Positions 1 to 11,700 of a DNA stretch of 64,000 bases are shown one piece after another. Below the pieces are notes generated by a model. The model made no database searches. It saw only the letters and a program-made list of their open reading frames with translations, and had not been told where the DNA came from. The translations under genes were made by a program, and so were the position numbers. Numbering within the stretch: position 1 is the stretch's first letter; each line of letters starts with the position of its first letter. This DNA comes from Klebsormidium nitens (taxonomy: Eukaryota; Streptophyta; Klebsormidiophyceae; Klebsormidiales; Klebsormidiaceae): assembly GCA_000708835.1 (NCBI GenBank), contig DF237398.1, positions 1 to 64,000 of the forward strand. The letters are read 5' to 3'.

Positions 1-931
1 TTCCACGGCTCCATAGCCTATAAACCACCCTCTGCATATATGAATATCCCTAAAAATCCTGCGAGGATCACGCTCCTCGTGCATGCAATCCCATAGCATG
101 TCTTGGAATGCTATCATGCCTGAGCGCCACATATACATCCGGGGCAGCTCGTGTTTGACAGGTGCAAGAACGCCTCGATCGAACATGATCATTCTCATCT
201 TTAGTTCGGAGCCGTGCCTGTAAGACAACCGTCTTCAAGTACATCATTGATCAACTGTCCAGAAACTCTTAGGCCCGCCAACGCACTGAAGCTTCCGCGG
301 TGTAAAACTTTGTTCATCAAGCATGAGTACAACTACATGCCCAAATGCCTGGATATACTGCCAGTGATTGAATGAGAACCTTGTGCACATGGTTCAAAGA
401 ACTTCCTTGGTGAACAGATGTGCAAGATGTTGCAGGTAGATTATTGCACGGACACGCCACAGTCCTGTTCCTGGGTGCAACAAGTTCAGATTGCTTGTGA
501 AACCTCGCGTAAAAATAAAGGACATTTTAAATCATATGGTAACTTTGGTCCGCGAATGTTGTTTGTCAAAGGTCATCACTGGAATCCTGCTGACAGCAGC
601 AATGGTATGACAGTACATAATCAGCCGACGAATGAAAGCAAAGTCTATCTTGCCATTACGAACGAAGCCTTCCGTATGGAGCGGGGAGGGCTTACAAAAG
701 TTTATTGACGATTGCCACTTGTTCATGAGCTGTCCAGATGGTAGTCACACGACTAGCTCTACTAGAGCACTCGTCAGATTGGCAAGAGGAGGAGATTTTC
801 GGAAACTCGACATTTCTGATCAGGTACTCACTTCCTCCGAAGATTCTGTATCTGGCCCTTAATTTCTGGTACTCCTTCCATATCCCCTTATCTCTTTCTA
901 CAGCCTTTCGGTTCCTTAGACTTGCTTTTTC
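1..931 (-). CDS. fragmentary minus-strand gene, unrecognised, runs off left edge
   Basis: Provisional exons on the minus strand, not recognised as any family. Exon pieces: 931-832 (acceptor ending gaagcag, strong donor GTGAGTACC; reads about 33 residues, basic, with WKEYQKLRARYRIFGG); a phase-compatible piece starting at 668 (FVRNGKIDFAFIRRL...); and 217-1, preceded by a tcttacag acceptor and open for 72 codons to the window edge (contains APVKHELPRMYMWRSG and RGWFIGYGAVE, rich in Met, Arg and Trp). The donor linking the second and third pieces was not found, so one or more exons in 218-540 may be missing. Codon use is less GC-rich than in the dynein gene. It could be a host gene or a decayed transposon protein. 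Open frames with plausible splice sites are seen directly; that they form one gene is inference. Confidence 0.35.
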
Positions 932-1128
932 CTGCTTCAAAATCCAGGTCTCGCTAGTCTTATCCTCTCATTCTTAGCTTTCTTGACAAGATGCTCGTTT
1001 ACAGCCGACATCGACACATTTCAGTTTGATGACTAACCACCCACTATCTTCGTGACTTTCTTGTCGCTCGCATCTATTCCTAAGACTGCCACGCACTAGC
1101 TTTAAGGGAGCAGCTATACCTGCTCGCA

Positions 1129-2433
1129 TCACGGGTCCGCTGCACAGAACGCCTTGCACCACTTGCGGACTGTAGCCTCTTCCCCAACAGCGCGCTTACG
1201 AGTTTCCGTGTCGTCCCAGTCAATCCAGGGCGCTTTGTGTGGAAGGATGCAACGAAGCACGGTCACGGAGCACAGGGCCCCGCAACGTTCCCTCCCCTCA
1301 CACCTTTCGTCATCGACAATGAGTATCTTTGATTCGGACGTCCTCATTTTCAAGCCGTGTTCACGAGCAAGGGCTAAGAAATGGCCCCGCCAGATCACTT
1401 CGCCTCGGCTGATTACAAGCTCTTTCAAGTCGGGACACTTTTCCGAGAACTCAGGAAGCTGCAGAATGGGCCTCACAGCTGCGGTGCAGCGGTCCGTAGA
1501 GTGCGGACTGGCGTGAAGGAAAAGCCTCTGCAGATTGGGGCAAGACTGCGCCACCTTCTCGAGCATGGAACCGGAAGAGCGGTGATCCCAAGCGTCGAGG
1601 CGCAGGGTCTGGAGATGCGCCAGGGGTGTGGAAAGAACGTCGAACGGTAATGCGGGCCTCGCTGATCCGGAATTCTCTACATTATACCTATCCTTGCCGC
1701 ACTGGAGCCTCAGACAGCGAAGATCGCGCAGGGAAGCTGGCAGGAAAGACGAAGCATGCGCCAGATCTTCGAAGTCGATGTCGGTAAAGTCCAGACTGGT
1801 AAGACTGTTTGGGTTCTCCATCAGGCGCTCGTAATCTTTTCCAGTGTGGGCCCAGCTCGGTCCTGGGAAGCATCGCTCTCCACGAAGGATCAGGCTCTCT
1901 AGCATCGGAAAGGCTTGCAAGAAGTACAGGATGTCGTAATGGTACCTCCAGCATCCGTCCAATGCAATCTCCAGTCTTCTCAGAGAGTCCCTCGACACCA
2001 AATGGAGCTTGACAAAACCGCTGATGCTTCCCTCCGAGATACTTGCCTCCATGCTGCTCCACCGAACGGCTGAAAGAGCTGGCCAAAGGCGCCCTTCGAC
2101 CTCGCTTCCCGTGACCAGTTTCGACAGGTTTGGTCGAAGTTTAGTCTCTTCCAACAAGGCTGCACTCACATCTGCTTCCGACTCATCATTGCCCCTAAAG
2201 CGAGGGTTAGGAATCACGAGAGTTGTTGTGCACCGCCATGCAGAGTCCCGGAAGGCTTTGTTGACTCGCACCAGATGCTTCAAGCTGATTGGATGCTTTT
2301 TGATGGCCTTCTGCAAGATGCAATCCAGAAGCTCCGGACAGAGCGCCTCAAAGCTGACGCCACCAAAGCTGTCGCTGGATTGGCCTTTCTGCAAGGGCCC
2401 TCCTGAGCGCATACGCGCATTTTTGCTCGCCAT
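1129..2433 (-). CDS. F-box/LRR-like protein (intronless)
   Basis: Single uninterrupted 434-residue reading frame from an ATG at 2433 to a stop at 1131-1129. Residues about 26-70 (SFEALCPELLDCILQKAI, then LKHLVRVNKAFRDSAW) have the spacing of an F-box: Leu/Pro-rich start, hydrophobic helix, and a VNKAFR-like segment in the place of the usual VC+xW. The rest has irregular leucine-rich segments (LRRLEIAL, LESLILRG, LTSLDFTDIDF, LRCLRLQC, LQTLRLDAW, LQRLFLHA, LKELVISRG) spaced about 25-50 residues apart, as in the LRR region of FBXL proteins. Such proteins act as substrate adaptors of SCF ubiquitin ligases in cytosol or nucleus. The target cannot be told. No intron is needed, unlike its neighbours, which may point to retroposed origin (inference). 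The F-box assignment is by eye and moderately sure. Confidence 0.7.
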   Translation of the reverse strand: MASKNARMRSGGPLQKGQSSDSFGGVSFEALCPELLDCILQKAIKKHPISLKHLVRVNKAFRDSAWRCTTTLVIPNPRFRGNDESEADVSAALLEETKLRPNLSKLVTGSEVEGRLWPALSAVRWSSMEASISEGSISGFVKLHLVSRDSLRRLEIALDGCWRYHYDILYFLQAFPMLESLILRGERCFPGPSWAHTGKDYERLMENPNSLTSLDFTDIDFEDLAHASSFLPASLRDLRCLRLQCGKDRYNVENSGSARPALPFDVLSTPLAHLQTLRLDAWDHRSSGSMLEKVAQSCPNLQRLFLHASPHSTDRCTAAVRPILQLPEFSEKCPDLKELVISRGEVIWRGHFLALAREHGLKMRTSESKILIVDDERCEGRERCGALCSVTVLRCILPHKAPWIDWDDTETRKRAVGEEATVRKWCKAFCAADP

Positions 2434-3373
2434 GCGGAAGCTCAGAGGCTGTTCACAAGGATTTGATGTCTTTCACCTCTATCAGACAGAGCGCAACGAT
2501 TTCTTCTTGCTTTCTGGTTGAGCTTGAAATGGAAGCTGATCCCGAAGCTCCTGCAGCGCAGGCGGCATGCGGCATACTTACATTGAGCCTGCATTGCGCC
2601 AACATTTGCATGCAGCATCCGCTATCAGATCGTCGAGAGCTAAGCCGTGTGTCTGCAGGACTTCTGCATTACCAGTCATGCAGGTCGTCAGCTCGTCGTC
2701 AGCTCATCGTAATGTCAGACAGGACGCTTTGTCAACAGTCATGCAGTCGCCAACTCAAGTGCCGCGGCCGCGGCCGCAGTCGACGAGATAAGTCGAATCT
2801 GTTGTCATGTTGACAGCCCGTCAAGTAGTGAATCGCGGTCTCAATTTGACTGTCCAGTCGCTCAGCTAGATTTGCATCGATCAGGAGCCACGGCATCAAC
2901 CTGAACAGAGGTTTGACTCGACTTTGCGCGCGGTTCAGCTTGAGGTAAATCCTTAGCAAACATTTTCTTTGACCAATCTACGGCGGCCTGCAATTGCTGC
3001 TGCCAATCAAAGGCCTGCGAAGCGCTGTAAATGATAAGGATCTATGCATATGTCAAGCTGCTAAGGTTGCATACAGTCATGGCAAACACCGCCTGGCGGG
3101 TCGAAAAAGTTCAGTAAACGTGCAGGGTGGAGCGCATCCAATCTATATGCGTTACTTGGGAAAGTCGGGCCCGAAACATGCATGCCTATCGCTTCACTCA
3201 GTTCCTTCCAATTGATAATCTCTTTGTTATGTTCGATCTAGCCTGTCCCTATAGAGCTATTCGGATATCCGCGGCTGCTTGTCGGTGCCCGAAATCTTGG
3301 CCGGCCATCCCTAAGATTATTTCGACTACGAACTTTCTTGACATCACTGCTCGATCGCGAATTAGGCGTGTTT
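2434..3373. other. intergenic, no gene seen
   Basis: Lies upstream of the F-box gene and downstream of the GT14 gene, both on the minus strand, so it should hold the F-box promoter and the GT14 3' end. Only short overlapping frames without splice-site or family support are present. A GC-rich run of repeated ccgcgg near 2762-2778 is the only local feature. Confidence 0.6.
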
Positions 3374-6300
3374 TTACATGTATTCTAGAACGTGTCTAGG
3401 CATCTTAAGGATCTTCGGGAGGGCGTCCAGGTCTATCTTCCTCATGAAGAGGAAGCACGGGCGCAGGCGGCCGTTCCACAGGCACGGCATGGGACCGTAC
3501 TTGGTTAAGTCCTGCAGGGAACAAGTGACCTCATCGAGTCCTATGGAGTGTTTCTTGTTTTTCAATCTTGACGCCAGGGTTCCGTTCCGTTTGAAGCCAT
3601 CATCCGGAAAATATTGGGCGGCCCAAGCTGCGGCGTGCCGAAAAAAGAAACTTTCCCTCCCCTTCTTTTCTATCGTGAAAACCTCTACATCGGCTATGGG
3701 TAGAGACAAAAGCAGCTAACAGAACAAGAGAGGGTGTGTGAAGTTAAGATGGACACTACATTCGAGCTGTGCTTTGAAAACAAATCGTACGCGTCGACGA
3801 TGTTTAGTGAAATGTACGAAGATGGTGTAGGCGCCCCGCCCTGTGGACAGCCTTTAGGGCTGCTGATATGACCCACTCAAACCACTTCTAGCTAGGACCA
3901 TCTTCTTAACGAAGTACAGGTTTACAAGGCGTGCTGCCGCTAGTTCCCGTATACGGTATCCAGCTGGTGCGGGGCGCACCGGCTCACCGACTCTTTGAGA
4001 TTGAAAAGAGAACTCGGACTCTGAGCAAAGAGCATCAATCAACTTTGAACGTGGCTAGTTAAGACAACAGCTGGAACCTTATACGAACCTTTACGGTCTC
4101 GATTACGTCCGCCGTCAAGTGCTCCGAGTGAAAGAGGAATGGGTGCGCCGAGTGTGGGTACCACTTGACGAACGTGGTGCTCCGGTTGGCAATACCAGCA
4201 GGATCCAGCGCCTGTCACCAGTCAATGCATTTAAACGCAACTTAGATCTCCGGTTGGAGAGAGTTTTGAGAATCCCAACAAAGGGTGAGCTCCTCAAGGG
4301 ATTGTTGCTTTGAGGAGAAACACGGATGGGGCTACGTCAGCGAAAGTTTGATACAAGATTGAATCCACTACTCGTTGGTGCAGCATCTACGTCAGTCGAG
4401 CTTCAATCAGATACAAGGAGGCGCGTTTTAGGGCCTCGCGGTTAAGGAGACCTGAGAGACGGAATGCAACTTCCAAAGCTGGCAAGGATTTCATTAGAAT
4501 CCGAATTGGCTCCGCTGATTGGTATGCAGATTCACGGTCGGCGCAGTGCTTGTGTCTGGATCGTACAAGGGCCAGCAACTGCAGATCGGACGGCCGTCGA
4601 TGCCTTACGAGAACGAGGAGTAGAAAACATCCTAATGTGAGGTTCTAAGTGAACCGCGGCACTGAGATTCGGCTTTCAGGAGTATGTCGTACTCACGTTC
4701 ATGAGAGTCGGGAGGTAATGCTCGTCAGGGTAGCAGAAGTTGTGAGCAGGGTCGTTCTGTGCACCGAAACGAAGACACAGTTTGGAACAGAAAGCGCATT
4801 ATCCCGGTTATTGTAAGTAAGTCGGTTTTGGTTGTGATCCGCACTCTAGTAGTTGCTTTTCAGGAAGACTCATCGAAAAAGAGGGCGGCTCGATAAAGGG
4901 CGGAACAAATAGACGCTGGCATTCCGACAAGAAAGTCTCCAACCAGATGTTTCTCAACCTCACGAAATGAAGATGAAATTTTTTGACTCTCTTTTAATCT
5001 GCTATTTCGATGTTGGTGCAAGTACGCGCATGACACAGCGCTGACTCTAGACGCCCGAACAGACCGACGGAGAACAGAGCAAAGATTGGCTTGTTCGTGG
5101 ATTGCGACTCCCATCCATGTCACGTCCTCTGGAACCCAAGCAGAGTAAACAGACGATGCTTAAAAAAGTAAAAGAGGTGACTATGATGGTTGCACTTACC
5201 AGGCAGTGGTCCCGGAACTTTGGATAGTACTTTCTGTCCCGCACGACGATTGACGCGTGCCGTCGAGTGAGCGCGAACCACTGCACACGCACAGATGAAA
5301 ATGAATAGGTAAGGACAAGCGACGATGCGAATCCACTGTTACTCAGATCGAGGATCTGGAGTGATTGAGCGGCGAATCCAACTCTTAGCCTGGCGCGGGG
5401 AGCGCCTTAGGTAGCTACGGCATTGGTTTTCCCTTCTCTGCTTAGAAGAGCAACTTTTGCGCACCGTTCATATGGTTTTGGATATTCTAGCCACTAGAAG
5501 GAAGAGTATGATGAGCCCACCTGCGACCCTTTCCGCCACTCGCACGCGCTGACCTCCGGCGCCATCAACGGCTGGTAGCGCCCCAGTACGACCGGGCCGC
5601 CGTCGATGAAGCTGCAAACCAGCCAGGCAGTTTTCTTAGTCGGTACAAGCCTAACTGGCCGACAAAACAAGCCAGGTTCTTTGGAAGGCGCAGAAACTCC
5701 AAGAACAGCGCAGCTTTTTCTGAAGATACTACCTCAGAGCCGGGCGTCCGAGCACACCTGTCTAGCATACTGACTCCGGTCCCCATGAGGTACTCGTACG
5801 CGTACGGGAAGGTCCACACAGGTATGCACCTAAGAAAAGAGCAGGGTTGGGCGTCGGTATGCTCACTTTCGATCTACGTACCAAGATTCTGTGCTGAGAC
5901 AAGATGAGCAAAGAATCACCATTGGAAAATTACAGAAAGGATGATGGTGAAAGAGCCCAAGGCCGTCTCCTTGAATCAACGCAGATTGATATCTGGAACC
6001 TTGCCATCATGCGCTCTTGCAGTTCGGCCAAATGAGAGTGCAGGAGGGCCGGGAACGTACGTCTCTGATACGAGGACAAATCTTTCGTTGAGGGGGTCCC
6101 GCAGGGCGCGTGCAAGCAATCGCCTCTCTGCGTCGATTACGGTGATACCGCCCCAGAACACCTGACAGATTGGGGCCAATGAATGAGGGAGCCGCCTTTT
6201 GGCAGAAAAGACAACAATATCGTAGACTTGCTTTGAAATTGCCAGAGACACGTGCGTCTAACCGTGTCCTGCATTCTCCAGGTTTCGAAGAAAGTTCGTC

Positions 6301-7753
6301 GAGATCCGCTGCAAGATTTGGGCATGCTTTCTCACCAAAGGAGACTCGTGCAGTCACTGCAGGAGTCGGTCGTGCGGTTTTGATAAAAGTCAGACGAATC
6401 TCTTCAACATGCGTCTTGAGCCGTCTAAAATTGAATCCAACCTCTTGCAGCACACTTGACTTCATGATGTCAGAGGAATAGCAGAGACCGGACTCAGTAC
6501 AAGCGAAGCGCTTCCCCTTATCAGAGACTCCCTCTATTGTTGACCTCTTCCGCAAAGTGGAATATGCCCAGGTGACTTCGACTTGGGCAGGACACTCCTG
6601 TCTTCTTCTGATATTCACAAATTGAGCATTGATCGTTTTGCACCGCTGGCTTCAAAGTTAAGAGTTTGGTCATGCACAGAAGCGCTCAATTGTAACTTTG
6701 CTTTTCCCGTTCGAACTCTGAAGGTGGCCTCAATAAGGGAAAGGCCGGGTTTCAGTATCTGACCTCTTCACTTGGGATGCTGCGGCCCCGGAATACAGTG
6801 CTGTTGCTGGTTGTCTCGTTGAGGGTAAAGCCGGGACGGGAATGTACGTAGATAGAATACAACCATTCGTAACCCTGGAAGACACAAATACGAACTTCGT
6901 TCAGCTCACCATCCAATAAAACATTCTGAAACCCCATGAATTTGTCTTCTAGCTCGATAACACTTATATTGTCAAATATTGTGAAATACTGTGAAAGGTC
7001 ATGAACTCGGGAAGGGACTCTCGCGTGATTTGTGGCGGAATCTCTTGATAGGAAGGGTGCTGACTTTCAGATCAAACGTAAGCAACCTGTTCGTGTTTCT
7101 CACAAGGGAACTGAAAGACGATGTGCTCACCGTTTGAGATGCCAGACATTGTCATTCTGCTGACCAACTCGTCATCGAAGGTGCGCTCGCGCCTGATATA
7201 TACTTGTATCTCTGAGTCCATCCTACAATGTTCAATAACAACTGATGCAACTTTCAAAGCACAACAGCAGCACTTGTGGTACCTACCTCAAGAACGAAAG
7301 AAAAAGTAGAGCTGCATTTACAAGGATTTTTTTCTTGTTTCTTACGAGGCACTCAAGACGAAATCCTGAAATCGGAAGGAGAAGGACAAAACTCAAAGCT
7401 AAGGAGAACGGGAGTTCCTTCGAAACAATCTACAGGTTCACCTGGAAGAAGCGGTCCCAAACGCTTTCTAGCGGGATGGTGCCACGTGTCAGGAACATGA
7501 ACGCTATCTTCGGCGCTCTGGTTGGAGCCGCCGCCGGCATGGGGGCTCCCCCCGGTCCCTGCTCTGCCCCATGCAGCAGCATTTGGATGCGGTCATGACT
7601 TAACCCTTCGCCTACTCTCCACACGTCCGGCTTTCTATCCCACGGCAGGCTGCCAAACCTGAGTTCCGTGTTGACCATTAGGATGGTGACTAACGTGAAG
7701 ACAGCAATGCTTGCCGCACCTATAAAGGTCCACCTGTGGCTGGCAGGTGCCAT
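3374..7753 (-). CDS. GT14-like glycosyltransferase (core-2/I-branching type, BC10/DUF266 group)
   Basis: Nine exons on the minus strand: 7753-7442, 6874-6764, 6161-6061, 5829-5758, 5611-5521, 5280-5200, 4756-4697, 4211-4089, 3511-3374. All junctions are GT-AG and keep phase; the product is about 362 residues, normal for the family. Start ATG at 7753 follows an upstream in-frame stop. Residues about 8-28 form one membrane anchor, as in type II Golgi enzymes. Recognisable blocks in order: KIAFMFLTRGTIPLESVWDRFF, split over the text here as KIAFMFLTRG and VWDRFF; LYSIYVHSRPGF; DAERRLLARAL and NERFVLVSET; FIDGGPVVLGRYQPLMAPEV; EWRKGSQWFALTR; CYPDEHYLPTL; DPAGIANRSTTFVKW and HPFLFHSEHLT; final exon RPCFLFMRK. 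These are the signature blocks of the plant DUF266/GT14-like proteins typified by rice BC10 (Pfam Branch). Family members act in Golgi glycosylation of wall glycoproteins or polysaccharides; donor and acceptor here are unknown. It sits head to head with WASH. Confidence 0.9.
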
Positions 7754-8764
7754 TTCTTCTCTTTCAGACAGTGTCTGGTTGGACACAGCGAAGCAGTTCC
7801 CTTAGCTGTCCGAACAATAATCCAGCACATGCACCTAAACTAAGAGCTCAAGCGATTGCGTTCCACGAGCTTCGTTACACGAATTCGAACCTCTGCGACG
7901 AGTGAGCAGCACGGTGCACCATGCGGTCAGTCCTTTCCTGCTGAAGTAAATCTTTTCTTCGAGGGCTTCGTCGGCCTTGACTTCGGAGGAGAATCCCTGC
8001 CAAACCTGATCTCGATGCAAAGATCGATGGCGGCCTTGGTCGAAGTGCGTATCTTCTCCCCTCGGCGGCAGCTTTCATGGCGAGTATGCCCTGCCAGCCT
8101 GCTCCAAGCAGGTCAAACGTTCCCCTTTGCAACAGAGTCTGCGATCTCTTGCAAGGCACACGAGGCTCCACAGAGACATATTTCATCCTTGCGAGTCTCA
8201 GCACCAGCTTCATGAGCTGGCGGACGTTCAACGCAGCATGCACTAGTGCATGCTCAAGGATCGAGAATGTAATGGGACAAGTCTACTTTTTGGTGGAGTG
8301 CGCTTTGTCAGCTTTGCTGGACGGCTTCACGGCTGACGATAGCTTCCTGTACCGCGCGGCTCCTCCTTAACAGAAGCTGACGTTCACATGTGCGCATGCC
8401 TTAGGCTGGTCAATGCCTGCTCCGATGTCATGTTGATGGAGAAACGATCCAGCTTCAAAGGAGCGAGAAGCTAAGATCAGTCTTTGCCACTTTGGTGAGT
8501 GCGAATTGTCTTGCGAACACGTCCCTTCGTGAGAGATGAGATACATCCGATCGTCAACTAGTTGCAACTTAGGCGGGCGGCGGCGCGGCCGGCCCACGCG
8601 GCGCCCGCGCTGCAGGCACTTGCGGCCGCGCGGCAACAGTTGAAGGACGTGCCACGCGAGTAAGCGCGCGCAGCTCAAATGTTGCAGAAAAGCAGGTGCA
8701 GACCTTCTCATTTGAATGCAATGCAGCAGCAAACTTTGCTGCAAAGCTTTGATGGACGGCGATC
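7754..8764. promoter_or_regulatory. shared head-to-head promoter region of GT14 (-) and WASH1 (+)
   Basis: About 1 kb between two divergently transcribed start codons, so it must contain both promoters and 5' leaders. Frames here are short and lack family resemblance. It contains a perfect 18-bp palindrome at 8236-8253 and a GC-rich stretch at 8572-8640. No TATA box could be assigned with confidence. Confidence 0.5.
8236..8253. repeat. perfect 18-bp palindrome containing two RY-type CATGCA cores
   Basis: The sequence gcatgcactagtgcatgc equals its own reverse complement. Each arm carries CATGCA, the RY core bound by plant B3-domain factors of the ABI3/FUS3/LEC2 type. It lies between the GT14 and WASH start codons. 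Binding is inference. Confidence 0.55.
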
Positions 8765-11700
8765 ATGGCCGCCCAAGTTCACGAAGTGCCAGGTGAGCTC
8801 TGGCCGCGGACACCACGTGAGATCTTTTGTCATCCTGAACGAGCTGGGTAAACAGATATTTGATGGCGCTGCTGAGCTGGTTTTTGGACGCCTCCACAAT
8901 CTGATAAAGTCATGATAAAGTCTGATGTGGAGGGGGTGGTGGCAGTCACTCAGTTTAAGGCTGGGGGTGTAGCACTAGGAGTTCTTGGCCTCTTCTGTGT
9001 TAGCCAATGATGTATTGTTCGCTCTGGACATGTGCTCCCCCCTCCTTGCGTTCAGTAAATGTTCAGTCCATCTGTGCTGAGTGTTCATAATTGATTGATA
9101 GACAGACTGGAGCAGATGGTGGTACATAGAAGTCCTGCTTCCAAGTACACATCGTAACAGACCGCCCAACGTCGAATCAAGTACAAGTGGTCCGATAGGA
9201 GGGCTAATGCAGGAAGTAAATCAAAGCGATAGATGTTTGTCTTTTCTGGTGGTGGTGCGATGGTGAATGGTTCGGGCCATCATATTTGCGTCACCACCAG
9301 AAGGGGAACTCTTAAATCTGCTTTACCGACAGAATGAAAGCCCGGTCTCTAGAATGAATTTCAAGGATGTGAATCCAACTTATTGACCATGACCTAACGT
9401 TTCGCTGCTAAGAATGACCCAACGGTCTTCAATTTGAATCAAATGAGACTGACCATAAGAGCATTCTCAAAACGGCCTCCACATACATATGCAGCCTGCT
9501 TCTTTCACGTTTAAGCTGCAGTCTATCTGCTTGCGCAGTGGTGGCCCATGGCCTGAGGCCCGCAGAAACATATGCGCAGCTGTGCCAGGCGCTGCAAGCA
9601 TTACAGTCTACTGCAACAGCCGTCTTCGATCTGGTGGAGAGCAGAGTAGGCACTTCTTAGCTTTGTCTCCCCCACAGAGACCTTGGTTGGAGGTCTCATG
9701 TTAAAGTAAGCCCAATCCATGGATCCAAGACTTGGGGGAGAAATTGATGGTGGTGTTCTTGCATAAGCCCGTTGATGCTAGCCTCAGAACATTGAGTTTG
9801 ACGATTATATAGTGGTGCAACAGATAGCATTCACGGTGAAATGCCAGGTAGGTTTGTCGCAATTTTCCATCATTTCAAACAAGGGAACTTTGTCCCAATG
9901 GTTGCGGTGTCAGCTTCTACGTGAGATTCTGCGAAGCTTCATGCCTCTTCATCACGGGTTTTCTCATATAACTAGCAGGTTGGCTTCTTTTGTCTTCTCG
10001 GAGCTGGGGCCCTTATCAATCACGGGCAATTGCAGGTGGAGTCAGAGCGGGGCCGTCTGCGTGCGATAAGCAGTCGGATCAGGTCTGCGGAGGTAAGGTA
10101 CTCCCTTTCTAAGCCTGCGGCCAAAACAACCAAGTAGTGTGTTGCGGAGGCGGAGAAAATCAGAGTCCCACCTGGTTAATCCTGTGGCAAGATGTTCAGT
10201 GCCCATGGAAGCAGAGGATTCTCAGGAAGAAGCCAGCTTTTCCTAGGACTGAAAAATTGCTAACCCGTCCTGAAGGCAGACGCAGGCAGACCATTCACAA
10301 TATGATAAATTGTTGGAAATGGCAGACCCAGAAGTGAAGGGCGATATGTGGTTTGACGACCGTTTGGCCCTTACAGGCAAAGATTGCATCCCTGACCGGT
10401 TCCACCAAGGCCATCACGATCTATTCAAGCGCCAAGTATCCAGCACAGCACAACATCGACTATGAGCCAGTTTTCGGTATTCGGACTGCTCGCACTGATG
10501 GCCCTCAGCAAGCAATTCCTAGCGCTATCCCATTCAGGGGCGACCGGCAGGTAGGCCGAGCTATCTCAGTCAGGCGTCAGCTTTGACTCCTTTCTAGAAG
10601 AGCACCGACGCCGCTCTTTATTTCAGTTACCATTCCTTTCCACTCTTGATACTTCCTCCCATGCCCAGGTATTTGTGACTCGAATGTGTCGCTTTCAATT
10701 AGATCGAGCTGGCTCTTCCTTGGTTCAAGTCTTCTTCTGTCAAGGAAGCCCTCCCAGTATCCATGCCCGAATTGCCGAGGAAGCCTTACTCACAAGTCTG
10801 TCAGGTTCTCGGGGATGCACTCTGTTGGTACTCAAGCAGGACAAGTGCTGTCCTTGTCATTGACAAAAACGTATTTCGTGACGCCACTTGTCCATGCACT
10901 GAAAGTGACTTTGCTTGCTGGACCAGGCCCGTCCGCAGGGCACTGAGGAGGCGCTGGAGCTCTTCCGCTTTTTCTCAGCAGCCGCCAACCAAGCACCAAT
11001 CAAAGACGAAAAGGTGAGTGTGCAAGCCTCATCCTCGAAACGCGGATACAGTACAATCTCAGAGCTTACTAGATGTCCTGGTTCGGTTACATATCGCATA
11101 TTCATCGAGTGTACGCTTTCGCGCTGGAAGAGCAATCATTGTAGAAGGTGCAGCCAATGGATCCCAGTACTTGCAACATTTAACGTCGCGTTCCAAGAGC
11201 TTTTTGCCGCCCGAAATCGCACCTTCTGTCGTCAAAACGTTTGGATGTTAATCAGCAGATTCTTGGGGTTGCTCACTCAAGGGTCCTTCTTTTGATAAGT
11301 TTTTGAAACAGTAATGATGATTGAAGTGTAGCTTCAAACTAACCCGTCCCGTCCGAGGGGGTGGTCTTGATATTTTGCGCTTGTGAGAATGGGATGATCA
11401 GTACGTTCAGTTTCTTTCGCAGACCGAACGCCCTAGAATCCCGGCAGACCTCCGGTCCACGGCCAACCTCCTCCTGTTTGACACCACCGAAAGTATCTTG
11501 GATAGGTGAGCGCACTTCGAGACCCCACTTCCCGGGCCCTGGGTGCTGTAACGGAGCTTCGAGCATGCCTGAGCATTTTGGGATACGCCTTCACGTCTTG
11601 GATCGCAGTATAAAAATCAGGGGACCTCGTCTCGTGAGGTGCAGAAGCTCGCTGGGCAGCCTCATGTGATTGGAGAAGCGGATGACAGACCTAATTTGCC

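Noticed and set aside
7784-7786. GTG as GT14 start
   Set aside because: Eukaryotic initiation favours the ATG at 7753; an in-frame stop lies just upstream of the GTG.
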